64,000 bases of DNA from Paracoccus benzoatiresistens (lineage in GTDB: Bacteria; Pseudomonadota; Alphaproteobacteria; Rhodobacterales; Rhodobacteraceae), in assembly GCF_026913015.1 (NCBI RefSeq), contig NZ_JAPTYD010000001.1:248001-312000 (forward strand), given 5' to 3'. Position numbers and translations under genes: made by a program. How positions within the stretch are numbered: the stretch's first letter is position 1; every line of letters starts with the position of its first letter. Positions 26,321-34,597 of this stretch are shown in pieces. The notes under the pieces are model-generated. The model had not been told where the DNA came from. It ran no database searches and saw only the letters and a list, made by a program, of their open reading frames with translations.

Positions 26321-27814
26321 ATGCTGCTGTCCATCCGGTCGCTGACCAAGACATTTCCGGGCACGCGCGCGCTGGACAGCGTCGATTTCGACCTGCGTGC
26401 CGGCGAAGTCCATGCGCTTCTGGGCGAAAACGGCGCGGGCAAGTCCACGCTGATCAAGTGCCTGACCGGCGCCTATCGCCGCGACGGCGGCACCATGACC
26501 CTTGATGGCGCCCCTATCGACCCCCATTCCACGGTCGAGGCGCAGGACCTTGGCATCGGCACGGTCTATCAGGAGGTGAACCTGCTGCCGAACCTGACCG
26601 TCGCGCAGAACCTGATGTTCGGGCGCGAACCGCGCCGGTGGGGCCTGATCCAGACCCGCGCCATGCGCGCGCAGGCCCGCGCGACACTGGCCGAATACGG
26701 GCTGGATCTGGACGTGGACCGCGACCTTTGCACCTGTTCCGTGGCCATCCAGCAGATCATCGCGATCGCCCGCGCGGTCGCCCTGTCGGGCAAGGTGCTG
26801 ATCCTGGACGAGCCGACCGCATCGCTGGACGCGGCCGAGGTGCGCATGGTCTTCGACGTGGTGCGGGGCCTGCGGGAACGCGGCCTCGGCATCGTCTTCG
26901 TGTCGCATTTCCTGGACCAGGTCTTCGATCTGACTGACCGGGTGACGGTGCTGAGGAACGGCCGCAAGATCGTGACCACCGAGACCGCCAGCCTGGACCG
27001 CGTCCGCCTGATCGAGCACATGCTGGGCCGCGAGCTGGAGGCCGCCACCAGCCACCAGCCGGTGGCCCGGGGATCGCGCCCGCCGATGCTGGAGTTTCGG
27101 GGCATGGGCCGGCGCGGCACCGTCGAGCCTTTCGACCTGGCCGTGGGACAGGGAGAGGTCGTGGGCCTCGCCGGCCTGTTGGGGTCGGGCCGCACCGAAA
27201 GCGCGGAACTGCTGTTCGGCCTGCGCAATGCCCATTCCGGCGAGGCGCGCGACCGGAAGGGTCCGCTGGACCTGCGCAGCCCCCGCGCGGCCATCGCGGC
27301 AGGCTTCGGCTTCGTCCCCGAGGAGCGCAAGACCGACGGCATCATCGCCGACCTGTCGATCCGCGAGAACATCATCCTGGGCCTGCAGGCCAAGGCCGGC
27401 TGGGCGCGGCCCATTCCGCGCGCGGAACAGAACCGGCTGGCCGACGACTATATCGGGCGGCTGGACATCCGCACCTCGGGCCGGGAAAAGCGCATCGGCG
27501 AGCTGTCCGGCGGCAACCAGCAGAAGGTGGTGCTGGCCCGCTGGCTGGCGATGAACCCGCGCTTCCTGATCCTGGACGAACCCACGCGCGGCATCGACGT
27601 GGGCGCGCATGCCGAGATCGTCCGGCTGATCCACCAGTTGACCGAAACGGGCATGTCGCTGCTGGTCATCAGTTCCGAAATCGACGAACTGATCGCCGTG
27701 TCCGACCGGGTGATCGTGCTGCGCGACCGCCGCCATGTCGCGGAACTGACGGGCGAGGAGATCGCGCCCCACCGCATCATGCAGGCCATCGCCGCCACCG
27801 GAAGCGCCGCGTGA
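26321..27814 (+). CDS. YtfR-like sugar ABC transporter ATPase
   Basis: A 497-residue double ATPase. The N-terminal domain has Walker [10 protein letters not shown] (about residues 34-42), a signature region CSVAIQQIIAIARAV and [11 protein letters not shown]. The C-terminal domain has [24 protein letters not shown] and [10 protein letters not shown]. Compared with GguA the first signature departs further from LSGGQ, normal for this class. ATG at 26321 follows a GGGGAAGG Shine-Dalgarno. It overlaps the first permease by one base (TGATG). Confidence 0.9.
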   Translation: MLLSIRSLTKTFPGTRALDSVDFDLRAGEVHALLGENGAGKSTLIKCLTGAYRRDGGTMTLDGAPIDPHSTVEAQDLGIGTVYQEVNLLPNLTVAQNLMFGREPRRWGLIQTRAMRAQARATLAEYGLDLDVDRDLCTCSVAIQQIIAIARAVALSGKVLILDEPTASLDAAEVRMVFDVVRGLRERGLGIVFVSHFLDQVFDLTDRVTVLRNGRKIVTTETASLDRVRLIEHMLGRELEAATSHQPVARGSRPPMLEFRGMGRRGTVEPFDLAVGQGEVVGLAGLLGSGRTESAELLFGLRNAHSGEARDRKGPLDLRSPRAAIAAGFGFVPEERKTDGIIADLSIRENIILGLQAKAGWARPIPRAEQNRLADDYIGRLDIRTSGREKRIGELSGGNQQKVVLARWLAMNPRFLILDEPTRGIDVGAHAEIVRLIHQLTETGMSLLVISSEIDELIAVSDRVIVLRDRRHVAELTGEEIAPHRIMQAIAATGSAA

Positions 27815-28827
27815 TGGAGATGCTCAAGCGCCTTGCCCCCCAGCTGATCGCCCTGGCCGCCCTGGTCGCCGTGGTGACGGCCCTGTATCCGGCCTTTCTC
27901 GACGTCCAGATGAACGACGGGCGGCTGGTCGGGCCGGTCATCGACGTGCTGAAGCGCGCGGCGCCCGTGGCCCTGCTGGCGGTCGGCATGACGCTGGTCA
28001 TCGCCACGCGCGGCATCGACCTGTCGGTCGGCACGATCATGGCGATCTGTGGCGCGGTCGCGGCATCCACTGTCGCCGCCGGCTGGGGGCTGCCCGCCGC
28101 GCTGGTCCTTGCGCTTGGCGCGGGCGCCCTGGCGGGGCTGTGGAACGGCACGCTGGTCGCCATTGTCGGCATCCAGCCCTTTGTCGCCACGCTGATCCTG
28201 ATGACCATGGGCCGGGGCGTCGCGCAACTGATCACCGAGGGGCGGATCCTGACCTTCACCGATCCCGGCTTCGGCTGGATCGGTTCGGGGGTGGTGCTGG
28301 GCCTGCCGGTGCCCACCTGGATCTGGATCGCCACCGCCATCGCCACGGCGCTTCTGATGCGCCGCACCGCGCTTGGCCTTCTGGTCGAGGCCATCGGCAT
28401 CAACCGCCGCGCCAGCGCGCTGGCCGGCGTCAACGCCACCGTGCTGCTGATCGCGGTCTATGTGGCATCCGGATTGTGCGCCGCTCTGGCCGGGCTGATC
28501 GTCACCGCCGACATTCGCGGGGCGGACGCCAACAACGCCGGGCTGTGGCTGGAGCTGGACGCGATCCTGGCCGTGGTGATCGGGGGCAATTCGCTGCTGG
28601 GCGGGCGTTTCTCCATCGCCGCATCGGTGATCGGGGCGCTGATCATTACCACCATCAGCATCGGCATCCGCCTGATCGGCTTTCCGTCGGAATACAACCT
28701 GATCATCAAGGCCGGGCTGGTGCTGGTGATCCTGGTCCTGCAATCGCCGCGCATCAGCGCCGAATGGCGGCTGTGGCGCGACAGCCACCGCGCAAGCCGC
28801 GAAGCCACGCAGCGGAGGCAGGCATGA
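27814..28827 (+). CDS. YtfT-like sugar ABC transporter permease
   Basis: A 337-residue membrane permease with about eight to ten hydrophobic segments. It has the family blocks TRGIDLSVGTIMAICGAVAA near residue 65 and AVVIGGNSLLGGRFS near residue 255. Its start overlaps the ATPase stop; a GTG 3 nt upstream is also possible. It pairs with the next permease, since YtfT and YjfF are thought to form a heterodimeric channel. Confidence 0.88.
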   Translation: MEMLKRLAPQLIALAALVAVVTALYPAFLDVQMNDGRLVGPVIDVLKRAAPVALLAVGMTLVIATRGIDLSVGTIMAICGAVAASTVAAGWGLPAALVLALGAGALAGLWNGTLVAIVGIQPFVATLILMTMGRGVAQLITEGRILTFTDPGFGWIGSGVVLGLPVPTWIWIATAIATALLMRRTALGLLVEAIGINRRASALAGVNATVLLIAVYVASGLCAALAGLIVTADIRGADANNAGLWLELDAILAVVIGGNSLLGGRFSIAASVIGALIITTISIGIRLIGFPSEYNLIIKAGLVLVILVLQSPRISAEWRLWRDSHRASREATQRRQA

Positions 28828-29795
28828 ACACCCGCGCGCTGCCCCTTTACGTCACCATCGGGATCTTCCTGCTGGCCTATCTGGTCTTCTGGCTGCAATT
28901 CCCGAACATCCTGTCCACGCGCGTCGTCGGCAACCTGCTGACCGACAACGCCTATCTGGGCATTGTCGCGGTCGGCATGACGCTGGTGATCCTGTCGGGC
29001 GGCATCGACCTGTCGGTGGGGTCGGTCATCGCCTTTTCCGGCGTCTTCATCGCGATCCTGTTGCGCGACACCTCGCTGCATCCGCTGCTGGTCTTCGCCA
29101 TGCTGCTGGCACTGACCACCGCCTTCGGCGCGGGCATGGGCTTTCTGATAGACCGGCTGGCGATGCCCGCCTTCATCGTCACGCTGGCGGGCATGTTCCT
29201 GGCACGGGGCGCGGCCTATATCCTGTCGATCGATTCCGTCCCGATCCAGCACCCCTTCTACGACACCTTGCAGAAGGCCTATTGGCTGATGCCCGGCAAG
29301 GGGCGGCTGACGCTGATCGGCGTGCTGATGGTCCTGACCTTCGTTGGGGGCATGATCATCGCCCACAAGACCCGCTTCGGCGCATCCGTCTATGCCCTTG
29401 GCGGGGGCGAGGCGACGGCCCGGCTGATGGGCGCCCGGCAGGGGCGCACGACGGTGCTGGTTTATGGCTTTTCCGGCGCCATGGCCGGTTTGGCGGGGAT
29501 CGTGTTCTCGATCTACACCGGGTCTGGCTATTCGCTGGCGACCGTCGGCACGGAACTGACCGCCATCGCCGCCGTGGTGATCGGCGGCACGCTGCTGACC
29601 GGGGGCGCAGGCTACATGTTCGGCACCTTCGTGGGCGTGCTGACCATGGGGCTGATCCAGACCTACATCGTCTTTGACGGCAGCCTGTCCTCCTGGTGGA
29701 CCAAGATCGTCATCGGGATCCTTTTGCTGGTTTTCATCCTTCTGCAAAAAGGGTTGCTGAAATTGTCGCAGATGCGACTTGCAAGAGAGGCATGA
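28824..29795 (+). CDS. YjfF-like sugar ABC transporter permease
   Basis: A 323-residue permease, the second membrane subunit of the YtfQRT-YjfF-type importer. [20 protein letters not shown] appears near residue 58 and IGGTLLTGGAGYMFGT near residue 258. The ATG overlaps the first permease stop (ATGA), and the end overlaps the lactonase start. Length and hydrophobic pattern are normal. Confidence 0.88.
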   Translation: MNTRALPLYVTIGIFLLAYLVFWLQFPNILSTRVVGNLLTDNAYLGIVAVGMTLVILSGGIDLSVGSVIAFSGVFIAILLRDTSLHPLLVFAMLLALTTAFGAGMGFLIDRLAMPAFIVTLAGMFLARGAAYILSIDSVPIQHPFYDTLQKAYWLMPGKGRLTLIGVLMVLTFVGGMIIAHKTRFGASVYALGGGEATARLMGARQGRTTVLVYGFSGAMAGLAGIVFSIYTGSGYSLATVGTELTAIAAVVIGGTLLTGGAGYMFGTFVGVLTMGLIQTYIVFDGSLSSWWTKIVIGILLLVFILLQKGLLKLSQMRLAREA

Positions 29796-30637
29796 TGATC
29801 CACGACAACCGCCAATGCCAACTGGGCGAGGGCGCCTTCTGGCACCCCGAGCGCCAGCAGTTCTTCTGGTTCGACATCCTGGGACAGCGGCTTCTGTCGC
29901 AGGACGGGGATGGCCGGCCGCTGGAATGGGGTTTCGACCGCATCGTCTCGGCCGCGGGCTGGATCGACCGCGACCGGCTGCTGGTCGCGACCGAGACGGG
30001 GCTGGCGATCCTGTCGCTGGTTGATGGCTCGCTGTCCGAAGTGGCAAGGGTCGAGGCCGACAACCCCGCCACGCGATCCAACGACGGCCGCGCGGACCGG
30101 CAGGGCGGCTTCTGGTTCGGCACCATGGGCAGACAGGGCGAGCCCGGCCTGGGCGCGCTTTATCGCTTTTATCGTGGAGAGATCCGCAAGCTGGTGGACC
30201 CCATCAGCATCCCCAACTCAATCTGTTTTTCGCCGGATGGGCGGGTGGTGCATTATTCGGACACGGACCGCAGCATCGTCTGGCGGCAGGGGCTGGACGG
30301 CGACGGCTGGCCAGTGGGCGAGCGGCAGGTTTATCTGGATCTGTCCGGGCAGGACTGGTCGCCCGATGGGGCGGTGATCGACGCGGAGGGCGGGTTCTGC
30401 TGCGCTATCTGGGGACAGGGGGCGGTGATGCGCTTTGATGCGGACGGCAACCGGACCCACGATTGGATGGTCGGCGGCCGGCATTCCTCCTGCCCTGCCT
30501 TTGGCGGGCCTGGCCTGTCGGATCTGCTGGTGACGACCGCGCTGGACGGGATCGAGGATCCCGATGACGCCCAAGGCAAGACCTACCGGCTGGAAACCGG
30601 CCTGACCGGCCTGCCCGAACCCCGGGTGATCCTGTGA
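29792..30637 (+). CDS. SMP-30/gluconolactonase family sugar lactonase
   Basis: A 281-residue six-bladed beta-propeller lactonase. The first metal-ligand Glu lies in LGEGAFWHPERQQ, with Asn/Asp ligands in SNDGRADRQGGFWFGTMG and DWSPDGAVIDAEG, the pattern of L-arabinolactonase and gluconolactonases. It should open L-arabinono- or D-galactono-lactone made by the dehydrogenase encoded at 22809-23720. ATG at 29792 or 29795 are both possible; the first overlaps the permease stop. Confidence 0.88.
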   Translation: MMIHDNRQCQLGEGAFWHPERQQFFWFDILGQRLLSQDGDGRPLEWGFDRIVSAAGWIDRDRLLVATETGLAILSLVDGSLSEVARVEADNPATRSNDGRADRQGGFWFGTMGRQGEPGLGALYRFYRGEIRKLVDPISIPNSICFSPDGRVVHYSDTDRSIVWRQGLDGDGWPVGERQVYLDLSGQDWSPDGAVIDAEGGFCCAIWGQGAVMRFDADGNRTHDWMVGGRHSSCPAFGGPGLSDLLVTTALDGIEDPDDAQGKTYRLETGLTGLPEPRVIL

Positions 30638-31605
30638 GGGACTGGACCCTGCCGGACGGGCGGCGCGTGGACCGGCTGACGCTGCAAGGGGGCGGGCTGA
30701 CGGCCCAGGTCCTGACGCTGGGCGCGACCGTGCAGGACCTGCGGATGGAAGGGGTGGATCATCCGCTGGTCCTCGGCTGTCCCGATCCGGCGGATTACGG
30801 GGGCGACGGGCTCTACATGGGCGCCATCGTGGGGCGGTTCGCCAACCGCATCGGGGGGGCGCGGTTCACCCTGGACGGACGGGAATACCGCACCGACCCG
30901 AACTTTCGCGGCCGTCACACGCTGCATGGCGGATCGCGCGGGACGAACTGGCATCTCTGGCAGGTAGAGGAGGCCCGCGAGAACAGCGCCACCCTGACGC
31001 TGGTGCTTCCGGATGGCGAGATGGGCTTTCCCGGCGCCATGACCATCCGCGCCGACATTGCCCTGCGCGATGGTGCCCTGGTCTTTGACATCCAGGCCGA
31101 AACCGACGCGCCGACGCCCTGCAATCTGGCGCATCACGGTTACTTCAACCTTGATGGCGGGGGGGATGTGCGCGGCCACCGCCTGCGGATCGCCGCCGAC
31201 CGATACCTGCCGGTCGATGACGACCTGATCCCGCTGCCGGGCACCGCGCCGGTGACTGGCACGCGCTTCGATTTCCGGCAGGCGCGCGCGATCGCGCCGG
31301 GGGAATACGACCACAACTTCTGCCTGTCGGACGGCCCCGTCGCCCCGCGCGTGGTGGCCGAACTGACCGGCCGGTCCGGCATCCGCATGGAAATCGAAAC
31401 AGACCAACCGGGATTGCAGGTCTATGACGGCGTGCATTTCGACGGGTTGGCGGGGCTGGATGGCCGCCGCTATGACCGCTTTGCCGGGGTGGCGCTGGAA
31501 ACGCAGGGCTGGCCCGACGCGCCGAACCGGCCCGATTTCCCGGATGCGATCCTGCGCCCCGGCCAGACCTATCGCCACCACGCCGCCTACAGGTTTTCCC
31601 GATGA
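30634..31605 (+). CDS. Aldose 1-epimerase (GalM family)
   Basis: A 323-residue mutarotase that interconverts alpha and beta anomers of aldoses such as galactose or arabinose, supplying the anomer used by the dehydrogenase. Conserved features are GRFANRIGGARF near residue 70, the catalytic His in NLAHHGYFNL, and the catalytic Glu in VALETQGWPDAPN. Translation appears to start at GTG, overlapping the lactonase stop (GTGA), and it overlaps dgoK by 4 nt. Confidence 0.92.
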   Translation: MRDWTLPDGRRVDRLTLQGGGLTAQVLTLGATVQDLRMEGVDHPLVLGCPDPADYGGDGLYMGAIVGRFANRIGGARFTLDGREYRTDPNFRGRHTLHGGSRGTNWHLWQVEEARENSATLTLVLPDGEMGFPGAMTIRADIALRDGALVFDIQAETDAPTPCNLAHHGYFNLDGGGDVRGHRLRIAADRYLPVDDDLIPLPGTAPVTGTRFDFRQARAIAPGEYDHNFCLSDGPVAPRVVAELTGRSGIRMEIETDQPGLQVYDGVHFDGLAGLDGRRYDRFAGVALETQGWPDAPNRPDFPDAILRPGQTYRHHAAYRFSR

Positions 31606-32480
31606 CGGCGCTGATCGGCATTGACTGGGGCACGACCTCGTTCCGGGCCTGGCGCATGGGGCAGGGCGGCGAGGTTCTGGAAACCGTCAGCGATGGCCCC
31701 GGCATCCTGGCCGCTGGTGCCTTGGCGGGCGGGTTCCGGCAGGCGTTGACCGATACCATCGGCGGCTACCTTGGCACCGCCCCGGTCATCGCCTCGGGCA
31801 TGATCACCAGCCGCAATGGCTGGGTCGAGACGCCCTACCTGCCCCTGCCGCTGGACGCAGCCGCCCTGGCCGGCAGCCTGACCCTGCACGAGGGCGTGCA
31901 TTTCGTCACTGGCGCGGTCAGCGACCCCGACGGCCCTGCCCCCGACGTGATGCGCGGCGAGGAAACCGAGATCATCGGCCATCTGGCGGGCGGGGGCACA
32001 GGCGGGTTGTTCGTCCTGCCCGGCACCCACAGCAAATGGGCAAGGGCCCAAGGCGGCAAACTGGTGGCCTTCCGCACCGTGATGACGGGCGAGGTCTTCG
32101 GGGCGCTGCGGGACCACACCATCCTGGGCCGCCTGATGCAGCCGGGGCCGGGCAGCGAGGACGCCTTCCGCCGGGGTGTCGAGTCCGGACGGCAGGGGGG
32201 CGCGCTGCTGGGGCGCATCTTCTCGGCCCGGACGCTGGCCCTGATGGACCGGCTGGCCCCCGACCAGATCGCGGACTACCTCTCGGGCCTGCTGATCGGG
32301 GACGAGGTCGCGCAAGGCGCGCGCAACGCGGGCGGTTCCGTCACGATCATCGGGCGCGGCGATCTGGCCGCGCGCTATCAGTCGGCCTTCGAGGTGCTGG
32401 GCATGGCCGCGCAGATCGCGCCACCGGGCATGGCGCAGCGGGGGCTTTGGGAAATCGCCCGGATGAGGGGACTTGCATGA
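31602..32480 (+). CDS. dgoK: 2-dehydro-3-deoxygalactonokinase DgoK
   Basis: A 292-residue sugar-acid kinase that phosphorylates 2-keto-3-deoxy-D-galactonate to the 6-phosphate in the De Ley-Doudoroff galactose pathway. The N-terminal ATPase-fold motif IGIDWGTTSFRAWRM, the block MRGEETEIIGHL and LPGTHSKWA are typical of DgoK. The ATG overlaps the epimerase stop (ATGA), and dgoA follows with another ATGA overlap, giving a kinase-aldolase pair. Confidence 0.93.
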   Translation: MTALIGIDWGTTSFRAWRMGQGGEVLETVSDGPGILAAGALAGGFRQALTDTIGGYLGTAPVIASGMITSRNGWVETPYLPLPLDAAALAGSLTLHEGVHFVTGAVSDPDGPAPDVMRGEETEIIGHLAGGGTGGLFVLPGTHSKWARAQGGKLVAFRTVMTGEVFGALRDHTILGRLMQPGPGSEDAFRRGVESGRQGGALLGRIFSARTLALMDRLAPDQIADYLSGLLIGDEVAQGARNAGGSVTIIGRGDLAARYQSAFEVLGMAAQIAPPGMAQRGLWEIARMRGLA

Positions 32481-33106
32481 CCGACTTCGACACCGCCTTT
32501 TCCGCCAATCCGCTGATTGCGATCCTGCGCGGCTTGCGCCCTGAGGAGGCTGCAGACACCGCCAAGGCCCTGACCGGCGCGGGCTTCACGATCATCGAGG
32601 TGCCGCTGAATTCGCCCGAGCCGCTGGACAGCATCGCCCGGATGGTCGCCGCAGCCCCCGACGCCATCATCGGCGCGGGCACCGTCCTGACCCCGGATCA
32701 GGTCGGCGCGGTGGCGGATGCCGGGGGCCGGATCATCATCGCCCCGAACTTCGACCCCCGCGTCGCCGCCGAGGCGCGGCGCCGGGGCCTTTCCTATTGC
32801 CCCGGCGTGGGCACCGTCACCGAGGCCTTTGCCGCCCTAGAGGCAGGCGCGAGCGCCCTGAAGCTGTTCCCGGCCGAGATGATCCCCCCGGCTGCCGTGA
32901 AGGCGATGCGCGCGGTGCTGCCCCGCGAAACCCGGCTGCTGCCGGTGGGCGGGATCAGCCCCGACACGATGGAGCCCTATCTGCGCGCGGGGGCCGACGG
33001 CTTCGGGCTGGGATCGGCGCTTTACAGGCCGGGCCAGGAGGCGGCGACGACCGGCCAGCAGGCGCGCGGCTTCATGGCGGCCTGGCGGGGGCTGGTGGAC
33101 CGTTAA
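32477..33106 (+). CDS. dgoA: 2-dehydro-3-deoxy-6-phosphogalactonate aldolase DgoA
   Basis: A 209-residue class I aldolase that splits KDPGal into pyruvate and glyceraldehyde 3-phosphate. The catalytic Glu is in IIEVPLNSPEP (near residue 40), the Schiff-base Lys in ALKLFPAEMI (near residue 129), and the phosphate site in GGISPDT and GFGLGSALY. It is the last gene of the sugar operon and makes the galactose branch complete. An inverted repeat at 33124-33144 may end the transcript. Confidence 0.93.
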   Translation: MTDFDTAFSANPLIAILRGLRPEEAADTAKALTGAGFTIIEVPLNSPEPLDSIARMVAAAPDAIIGAGTVLTPDQVGAVADAGGRIIIAPNFDPRVAAEARRRGLSYCPGVGTVTEAFAALEAGASALKLFPAEMIPPAAVKAMRAVLPRETRLLPVGGISPDTMEPYLRAGADGFGLGSALYRPGQEAATTGQQARGFMAAWRGLVDR

Positions 33107-33123
33107 CCGCAACCTGCGCCAGG

Positions 33124-33144
33124 CCCGGGGACGGCTTTCCCGGG
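33124..33144 (+). terminator. Possible terminator hairpin of the sugar operon
   Basis: CCCGGG (33124-33129) and CCCGGG (33139-33144) form a 6-bp self-complementary stem with a 9-nt loop, 17 nt after the dgoA stop. It is followed by ACTTTGG rather than a clean T-run, so termination efficiency is uncertain. Confidence 0.35.
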
Positions 33145-33250
33145 ACTTTGGCTGAAGGCCGCCCCGGCAAGGGAACATTGCGCAAAGTGCGCGCGTTTTA
33201 GGCAATGCGTCCCAGGGGAGGGCGCACCCTATGTTCCGGGAGGATCACAG

Positions 33251-33751
33251 ATGAAGCCCATTTGCACAGGGGCCATTGCGGCCGCGTTGCTGGCCCTGAC
33301 GACCGTTTCCGCACAGGCCGACTGCGCCGCCGAACTGGCGCGCATGACCGAAGGCGGCGCCGCTGCGGGCGGAGGGATTTCCAAGGACGGATCCCTGGCG
33401 CCGCTGGAAGGGGGCGACAGCGCCTCGGGCACTGACGCCTCCGGGGCAGGCGCCTCGGGCACGGACATGGCCGCAAGCGGGACCGCTGCGGCGGAAGGCG
33501 GCGAGGGCATCGCCAAGGACGGGTCTCACACGCCGATGGAAAGCGCGGGCGGCCAGCAGCCTGGCGTCGCCATGTCGGGTGCCGATGCCCAGGCCCAGCA
33601 GGAAGGCCAGCCAACCGCGGCAGAGCAGGCGACCGGGGCCGCCGCGGGTCATTCCGCCCGCGACGCGCATATGAAGGCCGCGCGCGACGCGCTTGCCGCA
33701 GGGGACGAGGACGCCTGCATGAAGGCGCTGCAAGCCGCGGAATCATCCTGA
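33251..33751 (+). CDS. Small secreted Gly/Ala-rich repeat protein, function unknown
   Basis: A 166-residue protein with a signal peptide (residues 1-23, cleavage near AQADC). The mature part is low-complexity Gly/Ser/Ala/Gln and holds an imperfect repeat: GISKDGSLAPLE (residues 42-53) and GIAKDGSHTPME (86-97). A short helical C-terminal segment (about 136-163, ARDALAAGDEDACMKALQAA) carries one Cys, and another Cys sits at residue 25, so a disulfide is possible. A GGGAGG Shine-Dalgarno precedes the ATG. It stands alone after the sugar operon and no family is recognised. Confidence 0.75.
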   Translation: MKPICTGAIAAALLALTTVSAQADCAAELARMTEGGAAAGGGISKDGSLAPLEGGDSASGTDASGAGASGTDMAASGTAAAEGGEGIAKDGSHTPMESAGGQQPGVAMSGADAQAQQEGQPTAAEQATGAAAGHSARDAHMKAARDALAAGDEDACMKALQAAESS

Positions 33752-33763
33752 CACCGCGCCCTT

Positions 33764-33787
33764 GGCCGGGGGCCTGCGTCCCCGGCC
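33764..33787 (+). terminator. Hairpin after the secreted repeat protein gene
   Basis: A perfect 8-bp stem GGCCGGGG/CCCCGGCC with an 8-nt loop starts 12 nt after the stop. Downstream bases are not T-rich; it may still terminate or stabilise the short monocistronic transcript. Confidence 0.4.
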
Positions 33788-33888
33788 GTCTTGCCGGTTC
33801 TGCGCCGTTCAGGCGAATAAGACTGGAATGCCGCGCCGCTTTCTGGTGAGAGGGACGCCATTACAGCCTTGCCCGGACGGACGACGCG

Positions 33889-34503
33889 ATGAGCATACAT
33901 CTTTACCCCAACGACCTGCCCGACGACCTGGTCCTTGGCCCGGTCGTGGCCATTGACACCGAGACGATGGGCCTTGACCCGCGCCGGGACCGGCTGTGCC
34001 TGGTGCAGCTTTCCAGCGGCGATGGCGATGCGCATCTGGTCCAGATCGCGCGCGGCCAGACCGAGGCGCCGAACCTGTCGCGGTTGCTGACCGACCCCAA
34101 GGTGCTGAAGCTGTTCCATTTCGGCCGCTTCGACATCGCCGCGCTGGAAAACGCCTTTGGCGTGGTGACCGCGCCGGTCTGGTGCACCAAGATCGCCTCG
34201 AAGCTGGTCAGGACCTATACCGACCGGCACGGGCTGAAATACCTGCTGAACGAGTTGGTCGGCGTCGATGTCAGCAAGCAGCAGCAGACCAGCGACTGGG
34301 GCGCGGCGGACCTGACGGACGCGCAACTGGAATATGCCGCATCCGACGTGCTGCACCTGCACAAGCTCAAGGAAGCGCTGGAGGACCGGCTGCGGCGCGA
34401 AAACCGCATGGGGCTGGCGCAGGCCTGCTTCGACTTCCTGCCCGCCCGCGCCCATCTGGATCTGCTGGGCTGGGGGGATGAAAACGACATCTTCCGGCAC
34501 TAG
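33889..34503 (+). CDS. rnd: Short RNase D-type 3'-5' exonuclease
   Basis: A 204-residue DEDD-family exonuclease that trims structured RNA 3' ends. Catalytic acidic residues are visible in VAIDTETMGLD (ExoI), FHFGRFDIAAL (ExoII) and YAASDVLHLHKL (ExoIII, the DEDDy Tyr). It lacks the C-terminal HRDC domains of E. coli RNase D and so is about half its length, a form common in alphaproteobacteria. ATG at 33889 is the first in frame. It lies upstream of the LPS genes. Confidence 0.87.
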   Translation: MSIHLYPNDLPDDLVLGPVVAIDTETMGLDPRRDRLCLVQLSSGDGDAHLVQIARGQTEAPNLSRLLTDPKVLKLFHFGRFDIAALENAFGVVTAPVWCTKIASKLVRTYTDRHGLKYLLNELVGVDVSKQQQTSDWGAADLTDAQLEYAASDVLHLHKLKEALEDRLRRENRMGLAQACFDFLPARAHLDLLGWGDENDIFRH

Positions 34504-34505
34504 AT

Positions 34506-34556
34506 GGGCAGGGCCGGGGCCGTCTGCCCCGTTGCCCGCCGGTCCCCGGACCGGCG
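34506..34556 (+). terminator. Tandem hairpins after the RNase D gene
   Basis: Two stems follow the stop: GGGCAG/CTGCCC (34506-34511 with 34524-34529) and CGCCGGTCC/GGACCGGCG (34537-34545 with 34548-34556, which needs a slightly opened 4-nt loop). They precede a dispersed GGGATATT-type motif. No T-tract is present. Confidence 0.4.
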
Positions 34557-34573
34557 GCGGCACGATCGACGGC

Positions 34574-34597
34574 CCCGGGGGATATTCGCACCAAGAT
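34574..34597 (+). repeat. Dispersed intergenic motif GGGATATT...ACCAA, copy 1
   Basis: The block after a C/G-rich run reads GGGGGATATTCGCACCAAG and abuts the kdsD start. A second copy at 57934-57957 reads CCCGGGATATTTGGACCAAAG just before the GST gene. Both follow a hairpin and precede a start codon on the same strand, which suggests a recurring genomic element. Confidence 0.45.
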
